Assembly (NCBI RefSeq): GCF_040939455.1
Contig: NC_134136.1
Location: forward strand, 99,684,014-99,748,013
Origin: Microcebus murinus
Taxonomy: Eukaryota; Chordata; Mammalia; Primates; Cheirogaleidae
Length of the DNA: 64,000 nt
Reading direction: 5' to 3'
A program made the translations under genes and the position numbers. How positions within the stretch are numbered: the stretch's first letter is position 1; each line of letters starts with the position of its first letter. Positions 34,429-46,842 of the stretch are shown here, piece after piece. The notes under the pieces were generated by a model. The model was not told the DNA's origin and made no database searches. It saw only the letters and a list, made by a program, of their open reading frames with translations.

Positions 34429-35773
34429 TTATTCAGCACACTGATAGTGTGGGGGCCAAAAGGACCCCCAAGATCCTAGTATGTGGGCTAGCTGATGGCT
34501 GGAAGATTCTCCCAGGTCATTGGCACAAGGGACTGACTGTGGGACCAATGGTGGCTGAAAGGGTCCTGGAGAAACAGCAGGAGGATGGTTGTCAATAGGA
34601 CTCTGGATTCCACAGCACATAGGCAGGCTAGTGCCTCAAGGACCCCCATTCGTCCATGACCCCAGTATGTGGGGAGGCTGGTGGCTGAAAGAGACCTCAG
34701 AGCACAACTTGCTGGCCTGTTGGGGGCTAGTAGGACCATTGGAACCTTGGCACAAAAGCTGGCTGCTGTCTAGATGGTTCCCCCAGGGCACCAGTGCAAG
34801 GGACTGATGGTGGCTGAAAGGGCTCTCCATTCCACAGCATGAAGGCAGGCTGACAGCTGGAAGGGCCTTCAGTTCTCCAGGACATGTATAGGGGAGGACT
34901 GAAGGACAAAGAGAACTGTGGCATGTGGGCAGGCTAGTGACTGGAAAAACCCCATGGCACTAGTGCAAGGCCAATCAGTGGCCAAAAGAGTCTCCAGGGT
35001 ACCAGTACACTGGAAGGATGGTAGCTGAAAGAGCTCTCCACTCAACGGCTTGTGGGAAAGTTGATGACAAATGGCCCTCTGTTCCCTGGCATGCAGGCAG
35101 GTTGGGGGATGAAATGACTGCTAGGAGCCTAGAGAGTAGGCAGGCTGGTGTCCAGAGGGCTACCGGGACACTGTCCCAAGAAAAGGATGGTGAAAAAGAG
35201 TCTAAAGGGGCTCTTGCTTCCACAACATTCAGGCCACTTGAGATCAGAAAGGCCTTTAGTTTCTCAGCGAAACACAGGCTGGAGCCTAGAAAGACTGACA
35301 GATACATAGCACCTGGGCAGGCTGGTGGCCAAAAGGATTCCATGGACATTAATTTATGGGTGGGCTGGTGGCCCTGAGGATCTCCAGTCCAGTTCCCCAG
35401 TGCATAAGCAGCCGGGTGACATGAAGGGGCTTCTTTGCACCAGCACTCTAGAAAGATACTGGCTGAATGGGCCCTGGCTTAATAATGAACAAGGGCATGC
35501 TGGGAGATTGGAGGACTGGTGGAACTCTGCTTCGGGGACATGCACATGCCTGGAAGGAGGCTTGGGGCGCCACTCTGCAGGATGGTGGCTGAAAAGGTTC
35601 TCACTTTCCCAGAGTGTGAACAGCCTGTGGCCAGAAAGAACTCTACTTCCCAGTGTGAAACGGCTGTAAGAGGACAAAAGGGCTCTCATCAATACAGAAC
35701 GGGAGCAAGAAAATTTTTTGATAGCCTTTGGTTTCCCAGCATATAGGGAAGTGGTGGGTCAGGGGAGCACAGG

Positions 35774-35801
35774 TTGTGTGTGTGTGTGTGGGGGGGGGGG
35801 C
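35774..35801 (+). repeat. (GT)n(G)n microsatellite within the array
   Basis: About eight GT units followed by eleven G, interrupting the 43-bp repeat block. Confidence 0.9.
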
Positions 35802-37350
35802 GGGCACAAAAGGAACCACGGAACCCTTGCCGGGAGTCAAGTTGGGGACCGGAAGTCACTCCAGGACACTTGTGTGTGAGAAAGATAGTCACCAAAAGGC
35901 ATCTATCTTGCACAGTGCTCTGGAGACATGAGAGTGGGTCTTTTAGTTTCTCTGTCCACCACGGGCTGGGACTCTGAAGGATCCATTGGTATGTGGATTT
36001 TGGGATGGCTGGTGCCCAGAAAAGCCTCTAATCTGGTTATCCAGCTGGCAAACAGTGGGTAACCGGAAGGGCCCTCAATATCCTAGTATGGAGAGAAGGA
36101 CGGTGGCCGAGAGAGCTCTCACTTCCACAGGATACCTGCAGCCTGGGACCAGAAGGGCCTTCAGTTATGCAGCGAGTAAGGCCCATATGGCGACCCAAAG
36201 AGCTCTCGTTTTCACAATAAGCGGCTCACAGATGGCTAGTTGACCTACTCTTTCCCAGCTTGAAGGCAAGGGAAGAGGTGTTGAAATGACCCATGGAACC
36301 CTAGCAGGTGGCCAGATTTCTGACAGGAAGATCCCTCGAGACACTAACGCGAGAATAGGATGGTAACCGAAAGGGCTCCTGCTTCCTCAAAACGCAGTTT
36401 TTAGTTCTGTCCGCTGCAGCCTGAGGACCTTAAGGATATACATATACAGATCTGTGGATTTCCGGCTGGTTGGTGGCTGAAATGGCCTCCAATTCAGTTC
36501 TCCACTTGGAAAGCAGTGAGTAGCTGAAAAGGCCCTTGTGCAAAGGGGGAGGTTATAACAGGAAGGGCCCTCGACTCCCACCATATAAAGCCCATTTGGT
36601 GGCCAAAAGGCTCTTTCATTTTAAAGCAAGCCGGCAGGCTGACGGCTGGTTGGCTCTGAGTTTCCTGGACTCACGCAGACTGGGAGCCAAAATGACCTGT
36701 GGACCCCTTGCGCGTGGGCATGTTTCTGACCGGAAGCTCCCTCACTGCCCCTCCCCCAACCAGGGAGGGAGAAGGATGGTGGCCCAAAGGGATCTAGTGT
36801 CCACAATACACCTGCAGTCTGAGGCCAGAAGAGCCCTCAGCTCCCCAGCACCCGAGACCCCATATGTTAGTCAAAAAGGTTCTCATTTCTACAGCACATG
36901 CCTCACTGACAGCCGGTTAGCTCTCTCTTTCTCAGCGTGCATGCAGGCTGGGAATCTAAATGACCAGCAGAACACTAAATGGTGGCTTTTAGTGTTTCTG
37001 GCTTTTAGTGTTTTAGGTTTCTGATGGGGAGGTCCCTCAGGACACCAGCACTTAGGTAGGATGGTGGCAGAAGGGGCTCCTGTTTCCCCAAAATGCAGTT
37101 GGTGTGAAGGCACAGAGGCCCCTTGGCTCTACAGCAGGTGAGGCTGGTATGGTGGCCAAAATAGCTCTCAGTTGCACAGCTATGGCCAGGAGAACTGCCA
37201 GAATTGCCCACGTTTCCCCAGCATGTGTGGAAGCTAGGGGCCAAAATGACCTGTGGAACCCTGGAGAGGAGTCAGGTTGGTGACTGGAAGGTCCTCTAGG
37301 GCACCAGCTTGATGGAAAGATGCTAGCTAAAAGGCTTCTGGCTTCCACAG

Positions 37351-37681
37351 CTGCAGTCCCCACCCCCGGGCTGTGGACTGATATTGGTCCCCTGCCTCTT
37401 AGGGACTGGGCTGCAGAGCTCCGCACCCCACCTCCCACTCCTCGCCATGGTCTGTGGAAAAATTGTCTTCCATGAAACTTAGGGAAGGTTGGGGGGGGGG
37501 CACACAACAGGAGGTAAGTGGTGGGTAAGCCAGCCGAGCTTCATCTGCATTTACGGCTGATTCCCATTATTGGCCTCACTGCCTGAGCTGTGCCTCCCCA
37601 GCACCCCTCCACTCCCTCGTCCGTAGAAAAATTGTCTTCCATGAAACTAGTCCCTGGTGCCAAAAGGGTTGGGTATTGCTA
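37351..37681 (+). mobile_element. 331-bp nonautonomous hAT-type transposon inserted in the repeat array
   Basis: Left end CTGCAGTCCCCACCCCCGGG and right end CCAAAAGGGTTGGGTATTGC are diverged terminal inverted repeats. Interior phrases GTGGAAAAATTGTCTTCCAT (present twice) and GTCCCTGGTGCCAAAAGG match a common hAT-Charlie-type nonautonomous family. The 8-bp duplication TTCCACAG lies at 37343-37350 and 37682-37689. Confidence 0.85.
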
Positions 37682-38184
37682 TTCCACAGCACTCTGGAGG
37701 TCTGAGGGTGGAAGCCCTTTTAGTTTCCATTTCTGCAGCAGGCTGAGGCCCTGAAGGATCCTCCAATAGGTGGATTTTGGGATAGCTGTTGGGCAGAAGG
37801 TCCTAGGATCAGGTTCTCCTGTTGAGAAGCAGTGGGTAGCCAGAAGTGTCCAAGGTGCACCAGCAGCTAGAAGGATGGTGGCAGAGACGGCTCTTACTTC
37901 CACAGCAAGTTGAAGACAGATAGCTGGTTGGCCCTCAGTGCCCTGCACCCATGCAAGCTGGGGGCCAAAAGAACCTGTGGAACCCTAGTGAGTGGGTATG
38001 TTTATGACTAGAAGGGCCTCACATGAACCAGTGCTGGAGAATGGTGGTGGTACAAAGGGCTCTCATTACACAGTATACCTGAGACCTGGCTCCAGAAGAG
38101 CCCTTGGCTTCCTACAACATAAAGCCTGTAAGGTGACCAAAAGGGCTCCCATTTCCGTGGCATCTGGGCAGGCCGGAGGAATAT

Positions 38185-38500
38185 GATAAGACTGCTAATT
38201 TTTATCAATGCCCTTGTTCTCTTTTTCTTGGACCCTAGCTTCCCTTGCAGTTGAATGTGGCCATGTGACTAAGTTCTGGTCAACAGTATTTGAGTGGATA
38301 TGATGTGAGCTATGGCTCACAGGCCTGGCTCATTATAAACATTCCATGTGCTATCCTCTTTCTTTTTCACCATCGATGGTTAAGTGGAGACGGTTTCATG
38401 AACCTAGAGAAGGGCAGATCCACAAGATGGAAGGAACCTTGCCCCTTGGATGACTGTGTGGAGTTGAACACAAACCCTACCCATTTCACAAGACAAGTAA
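38185..38500 (+). mobile_element. Ancient mammal-wide repeat, family uncertain
   Basis: AGCTTCCCTTGCAGTTGAAT, GTGGCCATGTGACTAAGTTC, GGTCAACAGTATTTGAG are phrases of a common old mammalian repeat. Confidence 0.4.
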
Positions 38501-39165
38501 CATAAACTAGAGACATACTTTTTTAGTTAGGCTAATGAGTTCAGGAGGAATCTCCCATAACAGCTAGTATTGTTGATCTTAATGACAACTTGGCTTCTTA
38601 GACCAGCTGAGTTCTCTGAAACCTATTTTAAGACTTGAGGGTCCTGGTGGTTGGACATGAAGTTTTGGATGGTCAATTTCACACTGCTGAACCTTGGCCA
38701 CTGGCCTTTGTTGGTGACTTGAGTTTTGGTGAGTCTCTTCTTTGAGCTGTGCTTTCTGTGCACTCAACCTAAAATAAGATTTTGGACCTAGGCTGCTGTC
38801 TGTCTATGCAGAGAGCATATCCAGTAGATATTTTAAAAGGCTTAAGGGCTTGTCAAAAGAAAAAACTGTTTCCTGTTAAAGTCTCTCTGCCATCCCCCTC
38901 ATTTCTCCATGCACTGTGGATCAAAGTAAATAAGACAAAATTGGTCTTTAGTTTCATAAAAGTTACTGTATGTTGTGGAGACATGAAACAAATGACTACA
39001 CAAATATTTAATTGGTAATATATGGGGTATGTATTATGAAAGAGAAGTGCTTTGTGCTATGAAAATTAACAGCAGGGGGATCTGACCTATTGTAGGGGTC
39101 AGGGAAGATTTCCTTGAGGATGTGAGAGATCTGAGTGATGAGCAGGAAATATCTACAACGTTATC
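38501..39165. other. Intergenic, nothing specific recognised
   Basis: Unique AT-moderate sequence with short unsupported frames. Confidence 0.45.
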
Positions 39166-39166
39166 T

Positions 39167-39342
39167 AGACCAGCAATTCTTAAACTTGAATGTACATCAG
39201 AGTCACTTGTAAAACACTGATGGCTGGGCCCCACTCAAGAGTTTCTTATTCAGTAGATCTGGGGTGGGGTTCATGTAGCTCTAACAAGTTCTCAGGTGAT
39301 ACTGATGCTGCTGTTCAGGAACCACACTTTGAGAACCACTAA
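39167..39342 (+). mobile_element. MER5A-type nonautonomous hAT transposon
   Basis: CAGCAATTCTTAAACTTGAA, GGGCCCCACTCAAGAGTTTC, AGTAGATCTGGGGTGGGGTT, CACACTTTGAGAACCACT follow MER5A end to end. Confidence 0.9.
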
Positions 39343-39599
39343 TTTGGGTCACATCTCTGAACAGGCGTGCTGGGGCACAGTGCTGAAGGTGGGTTATAGG
39401 CCAGCTAAGAAATTGCTCTCTTCACCTCTCAGTGGCAGCCAGGGGACTGGGGCACAACTTGAAAATGGTCATCTCTAGCTGTGGGCGGTCTCATATATTC
39501 CCCTGGCATGTACTACAGACATCACACTTATCTACTATGATAGTCAAACAGTTTGGTAAGGACTGAGCTGGTCAGATAGGCAGAGGCAGGTGGTAAGTG

Positions 39600-40760
39600 T
39601 TAGAGAGAGAGAGGGGGGTTTGTCTGAAGGCCTTGCACCAGTAAAGAGTGCTGCATCTTCACAGAACTGAGAGAAAGCTAGTAAGGCTATAGAGGAGAAG
39701 GTCCAGGGAAGATGGTGGACGAAGAATCTGGAGGATCAACTCATGCAGGGCTTGGAGGACCTCATTAAGAATTCAAAATAATAAGAAGCCATTGAAAAAT
39801 TTTAAGCAAAGGAATGGGTTGAAAGGATACAAGCATAAATGTGGGAAAACCAATTAGGAATCCGCTGCATAGTCTAGGAAAGTGAAGATGGAAGCATTGG
39901 AAAGTTGTTTGGAGGCCAATCAATAGAACTTGGTGGTTATTGGCTATAGAGGTTGAAGGATAAAGAGTTATCTGATATGATTCTCAAATGTCTAGCTTGA
40001 CATGGATATTTTGTTTTCTGAGATAAACCACAATGGTGGTCAGATTTGGGAGAAAGAGCAGTTTTGGAGATGGTGAATATGAGGTGCCCTTATTTTTAAT
40101 CATCTAAATGAAGATGTTGGTCAGGCCGTGGAATATATGGCCCATAACCTCAAAGGACATGTGGTATGTAGTGATCTAGACCTTAGAGGACATGTGGGGC
40201 TGGACTTTAGAAAATGTCCAAAGGAACATTGCTAGTGTGCAGAGAGATGGTCCCTGAAGCTAGAGTAGGTATGTAGAACAGAGATTGCAGACTCCAATGC
40301 CTAGAGGGACCAGGCAGGTAACATTTGTGAGAATGCAAGACAGATGTGTACTTTGGTCAATGGTTGGGACTGTCTACTCCAGTTGTATATTACCATGTGG
40401 GAATTGCATGGAATTTTAACCGAAGCCAAGAATCTTGATTTTACCATAAAATGTCTTGGGTTTAGATTTGGCTCAATTTAAAAAATTGATGTGGGCCAAA
40501 TACAACACAGATATATTAGAAGAGGGCTGCCGGCTGTCAGTTTATAGCCTTTGCTGAATGGTAAGAAGAGACACAGTGGTGAGAAAGACCAAGCTGTGAG
40601 GAATTCAGTCGAATGAACAAATTCGAAAGTCTGGTAGAGAAGGATGTGGGGTGGCCAGAGAGGTAGAACCAGGAGAGCATGGTGTCCTGAAAGCCAAGGC
40701 AAGAGGACATTCCATCTTCCTTGCTCTCTGGTGTCCCAGTTCCCAATGCCTCTAGCTTGG
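39600..40760 (+). mobile_element. Ancient mammal-wide repeat fragments (same family as 32.6-33.2 kb)
   Basis: AATAAGAAGCCATTGAAAAA, CATGGTGTCCTGAAAGCCAA and similar phrases belong to a widespread diverged mammalian repeat. Boundaries are approximate and unique DNA is mixed in. Confidence 0.4.
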
Positions 40761-41114
40761 ATGTAAAGAAAGTACTAGGGATGTACCATTTTAGGAAATG
40801 CCCATGGTAGAAAATGTTTGTTCTGTGACTCATTTTTCTTTAATCTAGAAGACAGAGCTTCAAGACTTAAAATACTTGCCTGAATTCATATGCAAAGGCT
40901 TATAAACACTGCCTTGAGTCCCTTTCCTTCCACTGTCCAAATGCCCTGACCTTTTAATTTAAAAGAGTCTTGTTTTAGTCTCAGGTTGTGATTTGATTTG
41001 ATCTAGAGAGAAGGGTATTGTCAGGCCACAAACAGCTGTAGGATTTGTTTTAAAGGCTTCCTTTTGCTAGAGAAGTAAGCTTGAGTTAAAACTTAATCTA
41101 TTCTATAGGCTTCT

Positions 41115-41176
41115 TTTTTATATTTTTATTTTAGTTTTTAATTGACACATAATAATTGTACATATTTAAGGGGTAC
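41115..41176 (-). mobile_element. 62-bp L1 3'-end insertion with 16-bp target-site duplication
   Basis: TTTTAATTGACACATAATAA and GTACATATTTAAGGGGTAC are the antisense end of an L1. It is flanked by TATTCTATAGGCTTCT at 41099-41114 and 41177-41192. An extreme 5' truncation. Confidence 0.85.
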
Positions 41177-41199
41177 TATTCTATAGGCTTCTATTATGG

Positions 41200-44100
41200 C
41201 TTAATAGAACAGTTCTAGAATAAGGAGTAAGGAAGTGTTACTATATGGTTTTAGACAAATTAGTGATCTCTGTCTTAGCTGTCAATGAGGATGCTAACAT
41301 CCGTACTCATACAATATGGGCTTGTATGAAGAAAAAAACACATAAGTACCTGAAAGTAACATAAAAATGTTAAAATATCAATATGAAAAATCAATATAGA
41401 GTATCAATATGAAAATCTCGTATGAAATATCAATATAGTATATTAATATGAAGTTGAACGAATGTTCTAGTACTTGAGAGGGACACTCAACATAGACATC
41501 CATAAATGATGTTATCCAATCCTTGCTTATATATGCTAATAGTGAGAAACAGCTTCAATGGACTGTATAATTTATTGTCCAAACCAGAACACTTTGTAGT
41601 GTGAAAAAGGGCACTATTAATAGTTACTCCAGGACAATAGGCAAAACCCAGGACTGTCCTGAGTAAAGTGGGATATGTGATCACACCAGACACAGGTGAA
41701 ATGACAATGGTTGTATAATTGATTTGTCAGATGGTGTGATGACATAAGATCTGTGTAAGGAAAATGATTTTTTTCCTAAAGAATCATTCTCTTGTATATG
41801 CTATAATGACATCTCAGTTTCACAAACAGGAATCCCCGGCTGAGTGAGAGAAAAAATAATAAGCACAAAACTTACCATTTCCAGCTCCCTTCCTCAGATA
41901 GACATGCTTTAGTTTAGTGTTCTTAACCTTAATGAAGTAATTTGGGTTTTCACTCTTAGAGAAGAAAACTGTGGTGGGTGAAAAGAAGATTGGACAAGTC
42001 TTCACTGAAAGGAAATGAAAATACTGACTAATGGAATTAGTATATAAAAGATGGTAGGTTCAGTAGCGTCATATCCCAGGCAAACTAATGTACAATGCAT
42101 TTATACTCTCATGCAAGTAGATGAGATTCAATGGTATGCACAGAATTTGAATGTTTCAAATGATTCATTTGGAGCCTGGCTACAGCTTTAGCTAGCCTAT
42201 TTAGGCCGGAATGATTTGGAGACTGGTAGGTGAGATTAACAGTATAATAATTTACATATGTTTTCATTTTGTGTTTTTTATCTTCTCAAGCTTGAGGTGG
42301 GCTTCATACCTTTGCTAGAAGTTTTTCTGGAATGAGATTGAATCACAGTGGCAGCTGATATACTATTAGAAGACACTGGTACAGATAGACATTTCTCAGT
42401 AATCAGGTAAGTAGGCAAGCTGGCCTTTGTTCTCTGTATAATCTGAAGTGCTCTCTGATCTGCAGCATAGCACATGAAAAGCAGCACATCTGAATTGACA
42501 AAGAGATCTTTATTTCTCTTCCACAACACGAGCAGAGAAAAGGTAGAAAGAGAATTAGAGTGTGAATGTGTTTCTTCGGGAGCTTGTGCTATCAGTTAGA
42601 GCAAAGGAAATGCTAATGGAGCTTATGTGCCTGCTTCAAAGACTGCGTTTCCTGTGGCATGTTGTTGTGTTATGTTTTCGTGCTGGGTCCAGAAGTGCAG
42701 CCTCCCACTCAGTGGGCTAGGGTGGAGCATCGAAAAGATCAGCTGCCTGAGTGGGAGGACGAATCATGCTCCTTCCAGCGCTGCCCCTGGCCAAAAGGAA
42801 TATGCCCCTACCAGACTGGGCCCTAGTTTTCCATTTTGAAAATTCATATATAAAGAGAGATCATTGATGACATGATAAAATGATTAACATGCTAAGCCTT
42901 TGAGTTTGTTAAAAGAAAGTTGCCATCTAAATATTGTCTTTGGATAAACTGTATAGTTTTTATTTATCATATAGTATTTATTTATTTTCTGGCCCAAAAT
43001 TCTGTGTTCTTCTGTATGTAGGTGACGCTGCTGCAGTCAATGGAAACATCTTGGACACATTCAGATATTGACTTTGGGGTTGGCAAAATAGTGGAGTCAC
43101 TATCACCATTTTATGTCAGTTTAGTAATTGAATGGTAAAAACAATGAATTCTGGCTTTACTGTGGTATTTTGAAATTTATCTTAACTACTCTAATTTGGG
43201 GTCATGATAATGGCTCTATTCAGATGGTAGCATTTTGTTATTATTTTATGTGTCCTTCGTGAAGACTCTTACCACGAAGAATGGAGACCTATTTACTGCT
43301 ACATATCTAATTTCAAATTTATTTAAAGTCTCTAAGTTCATCCTGGGAAAAAAATTTCTTTGGAACTCCTTTTCTCACTTTGAGAGTATAACTTTCAATT
43401 AGCCTTCTAGTTTGATGTTTCACATCAAATTCCTGTAGCAGTTTAGGGCAGCTCCTAGAACACTTGGTCAAATCCAGATCAAGAATTTACATTGGGAAAA
43501 CCACATCTGGGGGCAGGGAGTGGGGAAGGGCATCTCTGAGCCAGCATTTCTTGTACAGTGTCCAGGTGTTTGACAAGTGGGCATTAAATATGCCATTTGA
43601 ATCAGGTATTTTCCAGGCTCTATAAATGTAAGAGGGAAAGTTGGAGAATCCTGCTCAATACAGGATTGTCAGTTAAAATGTATCTCTTTCCTAATCTAGC
43701 CCTTGGTAGTGCTTTGGAGCTCTGAGAAGGGAGCCAACAGTTCATAGAAAACACAGGAAGGTTTAAAGCCTTTTGTCCTTTAGCAAAGATGCCTTTTTCT
43801 ATTTTATTTTACACATAGACCATTTCAGCACAATACTAGCAAGAATCCTCCTGGATATTCAGATGTGCAAATTCCTAGCAGATGGCTCTTATCTCTGATA
43901 TTATGTGTGGAAGGGTCAGAGTTAACCACAGTGTTGTTCAGTTCAGTTCCTGGGGCTTCTATTTCCTCCTGCCTTCTTTGGAAATCATTTCCTGGTGTTC
44001 TAATTCTGTATCTTGCCAAGTAGCAAAAACACGAAGGGAAACCCCGGAAGTAGCTTGTGGTTAAGTTTCAAGTTTTTTGGCTCTTATCCAAACACTCATG

Positions 44101-45850
44101 AGCTTCATTTGTGTTCACATATAAGAAAAGCCAACCCAGATCTCCTAATAATGCTTTATTTAGTGCTTAAACTTTAATTGCAGGGTATAAATGATACCAT
44201 TAGGAACCAATATCAATACTAATGCCACCTATATTATTATTTACTTGGCTGAAAACTTAAGCTTGTTGAAATATATTTATTAACACTGCACCCTAGAACT
44301 ACACATTTAAAGCTTAATTCTGTGGCTGTTCATGAATTCTCAGTATACTACAGTGTTGGGACTTCCTAGCTTGAGATAAGTTCATTATGAAATTGGAGTG
44401 ATGAAGTATGTTAGGGCATGTTTTTTCCAGGTCACAAATACAAGTTGGTTTATGCAGAGGATAAAGCACCTTTTGTGGAATTCTAGTCCCTTTAGCTAAC
44501 AAACAGTTAAATCCAGCATTTATGATGTATAAACTTTGCTCCTTAGCATTAAAATGTACCTTATTCATTCCGTAGATTTCTCTTTCAACCATGGCTATTG
44601 TTTGTCACTAACAGCTAGCTTTTGTGAAGTTAATAAATGTGCATAATAAGGACATAAAGGTATGGAGAAGTAATACTGTAATCCTTTTGTTTGGATAATC
44701 AGTCTAATGTATGCAAATTAAACCTTATTAGTACTAGGGTTTTGTGTCTGCTTATCAAAATGTGCCATTTTCATGAAAATTGGAAGTCCATTATATAAAG
44801 TTATTATTAACAATCATTTAGGAATTATATACGGTATGCAAATTAAAGTTGATTACAACTAATTAAGGGCTTTCTTTGTTATTTGACCTTGTCTGCTTTT
44901 TATGTAAATATGTTTCTTTTGGTCTGGCATATTTTTAGACTCAGAAAAGTATATTAAGACAAGTTACATTATGTATTTTTTAATATATCTTTGTGTTGCC
45001 ATTGTCTGTGCCCCTCATTTTACAGAGGCACATATGATATGTAGAGCCATGCATTTCACTATTTGGGGATGGTTCTCTAGGTAAATAGAATTTCAGAAAC
45101 AGAAAACAATCAAATTTCCAAGCCCCTTCAATAAGTTTCATGGAAAATGAGCACAAATCCAGTATAACATATAAACAGTCTTCATGCCAGAATACCCTTT
45201 TTTTCCACTATTTATTGACTTTGGTGAGTCTTGGGTTACAGATTTCCAAACAGTGCTAAGTAATAAATGATCATTACTTGCTTACGAGGTGCCCTGCAAA
45301 ACTTGATTGTTATCTATGAAAGCATTCAGCTAAAGATAAGTGACTTTGCCACAGAAAATGTAATAGATCTAGTACCAATGGCTGTTAGGAAGAACTATGT
45401 GCTCCCTGTGAAAATGGGAAGAGTTTCTCAGTAGGCAAAGATATTTGAAGTGAGACTTTTTACCACTTATTAAGTTATATCTTTCCTTTAGTGTGATTGT
45501 TCTAGTTGTTTTCTGTGAACAAAGATGCTTGATACCATGGCAATAACAAAATATCCTGGGGCTCTAGGTTTAGTTGTATTTTAGAAAAGGCCTGTTAATC
45601 AATAGTTTTTCAAATGCATTAAAGCATACTGGTAGGAAAAAGAATGGGAGGATAGCCTGAGAAAAAAGCCCAAAATATTGCAAGAGTGGAGAAAAACAGA
45701 TAGTATCTAGATATTTAAAAGGGGCAACTGAGAAACTAAGAACCAAATCACCATTGAATTTATCTAAATTTTTAACATTTTTCTACTTTGTATAATAACA
45801 GTTTAATCTTTGAAAAATGTCATTTGAACTCTTACAAAGGGAATTGAAAA
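41200..45850. other. AT-rich gene desert, no gene supported
   Basis: Unique sequence with short imperfect AATATCAATATGAAA repeats at 41.37-41.45 kb. Frames here are short and have no recognisable family. No RNA gene was seen. Confidence 0.5.
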
Positions 45851-45857
45851 CAAACTT

Positions 45858-45990
45858 TTAATTGAAGTAGAATATACAAACAAAGTACACATATCATAAA
45901 TGTATGGCTTATTAATTTTTCACAAACTCAACACTCTGATGTAACCAGCACCCAGATCAAGGAGCAGTACATTAACAGTATTCTAGGAGC
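45858..45990 (-). mobile_element. Old L1 3' fragment
   Basis: TTTTTCACAAACTCAACACT, TAACCAGCACCCAGATCAAG are typical of mammalian L1M 3' ends. Orientation tentative. Confidence 0.5.
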
Positions 45991-46276
45991 CTCCTACTTT
46001 TTCATAAATCAGGTAACAGTATATGTACAGCTCTGCTTCTGGACTCTCTTGGGGAAAATTGACGTCTCCACAATCTTAAGTGTTCCAATCTATGAACATG
46101 GTATATCTCTGATAAAGGGACTCCAAATGATTCAGTAGCCTCCCTGGAAAATGCAGGAAAATCGAGAAGAAAGAGGCTAAGTTCAAACATTTCTCTGGGA
46201 TTTTCAGGGTCCTTGTATGGAGTAGATGTTTCACTTCACTGTATCCTCTAGGAAGGATGTAGATGTGCCCCTGGGC

Positions 46277-46375
46277 TGTGAGTCTTTTAATTCAGGCAGA
46301 ATTTAATGTGTAATTAAGATTAATTATACCATAATGGAATTGTAGACACATGATTATTGCATCATATTCCTTGCA
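46277..46375 (+). repeat. 99-bp direct repeat, copy 1
   Basis: TGTGAGTCTTTTAATTCAGG through ATCATATTCCTTGCA, identical to 47769-47867 except one base (C here, T there). AT-rich with several TAAT cores. Confidence 0.95.
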
Positions 46376-46842
46376 ACCATTCCTCTCATTGAATGGTTAG
46401 AGCTTCCATGGGGAGCCTCCTGTTTTCTAGCTACCATACTCTTTCATCATCCTTTCCATTGCAGGTGTTCAGTGTCGTCTTCCCTCCACAGGGCATCCTC
46501 CATCATTTCTTGCCACTTTTGCTCCAGTTCCTCAGCTGAGAATTTTCAGTATAACATAGAACATAGTGCCTTTGATAGCTTCCACTTTGGGTGCAGAGCT
46601 CTTAGTGAACACTTCTCTGTTCCAAAAAGAAGCAGATTTGTCCTTCTCAGGGTCAAAATATGCCCTGCTAAAATGTATAAATGGCTACCTTGTTTTCATG
46701 TTTTTTTGAGACCAGGTTTTTCCATTAGTAATGATTCCAGGCATTTTTCCCACTCAGTAAGGTATAGGACATTGGAATTTCCATTTCCATGGAAAATTTT
46801 AAAAAGTCATCATTTGCACCATGACTCAATAGGCACAAATGG

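Larger units (their letters stand above)
34430..38180. repeat. Degenerate ~43-bp tandem repeat block with higher-order structure
   Basis: Nearly 3.75 kb consists of units of about 39-50 bp. The commonest phrase is close to AGGCTGGTGGCTGAAAGGGC followed by TCTCAGTTCCCCAGCATGT or TCTCACTTCCACAGCATG. Variant units such as GGATGGTGGCTGAAAGGGCT recur at about 34.55, 34.81, 35.02, 35.58, 36.10, 36.36, 36.77, 37.06, 37.31, 37.87 and 38.04 kb, mostly 210-290 bp apart or about double, giving a higher-order pattern. The unit length is not a multiple of three and reading frames are short, so it is not a repeat protein. I do not recognise it as a named satellite. A hAT element is inserted at 37351. Confidence 0.8.

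Noticed and set aside
36536..37507. ORFs of 150-160 codons in the 43-bp repeat array
   Set aside because: Unit length is not a multiple of three, so no frame encodes a regular protein repeat; chance frames on both strands.
34430..38180. CRISPR-like array
   Set aside because: Units are contiguous and degenerate without constant repeats and unique spacers, and the DNA is mammalian.
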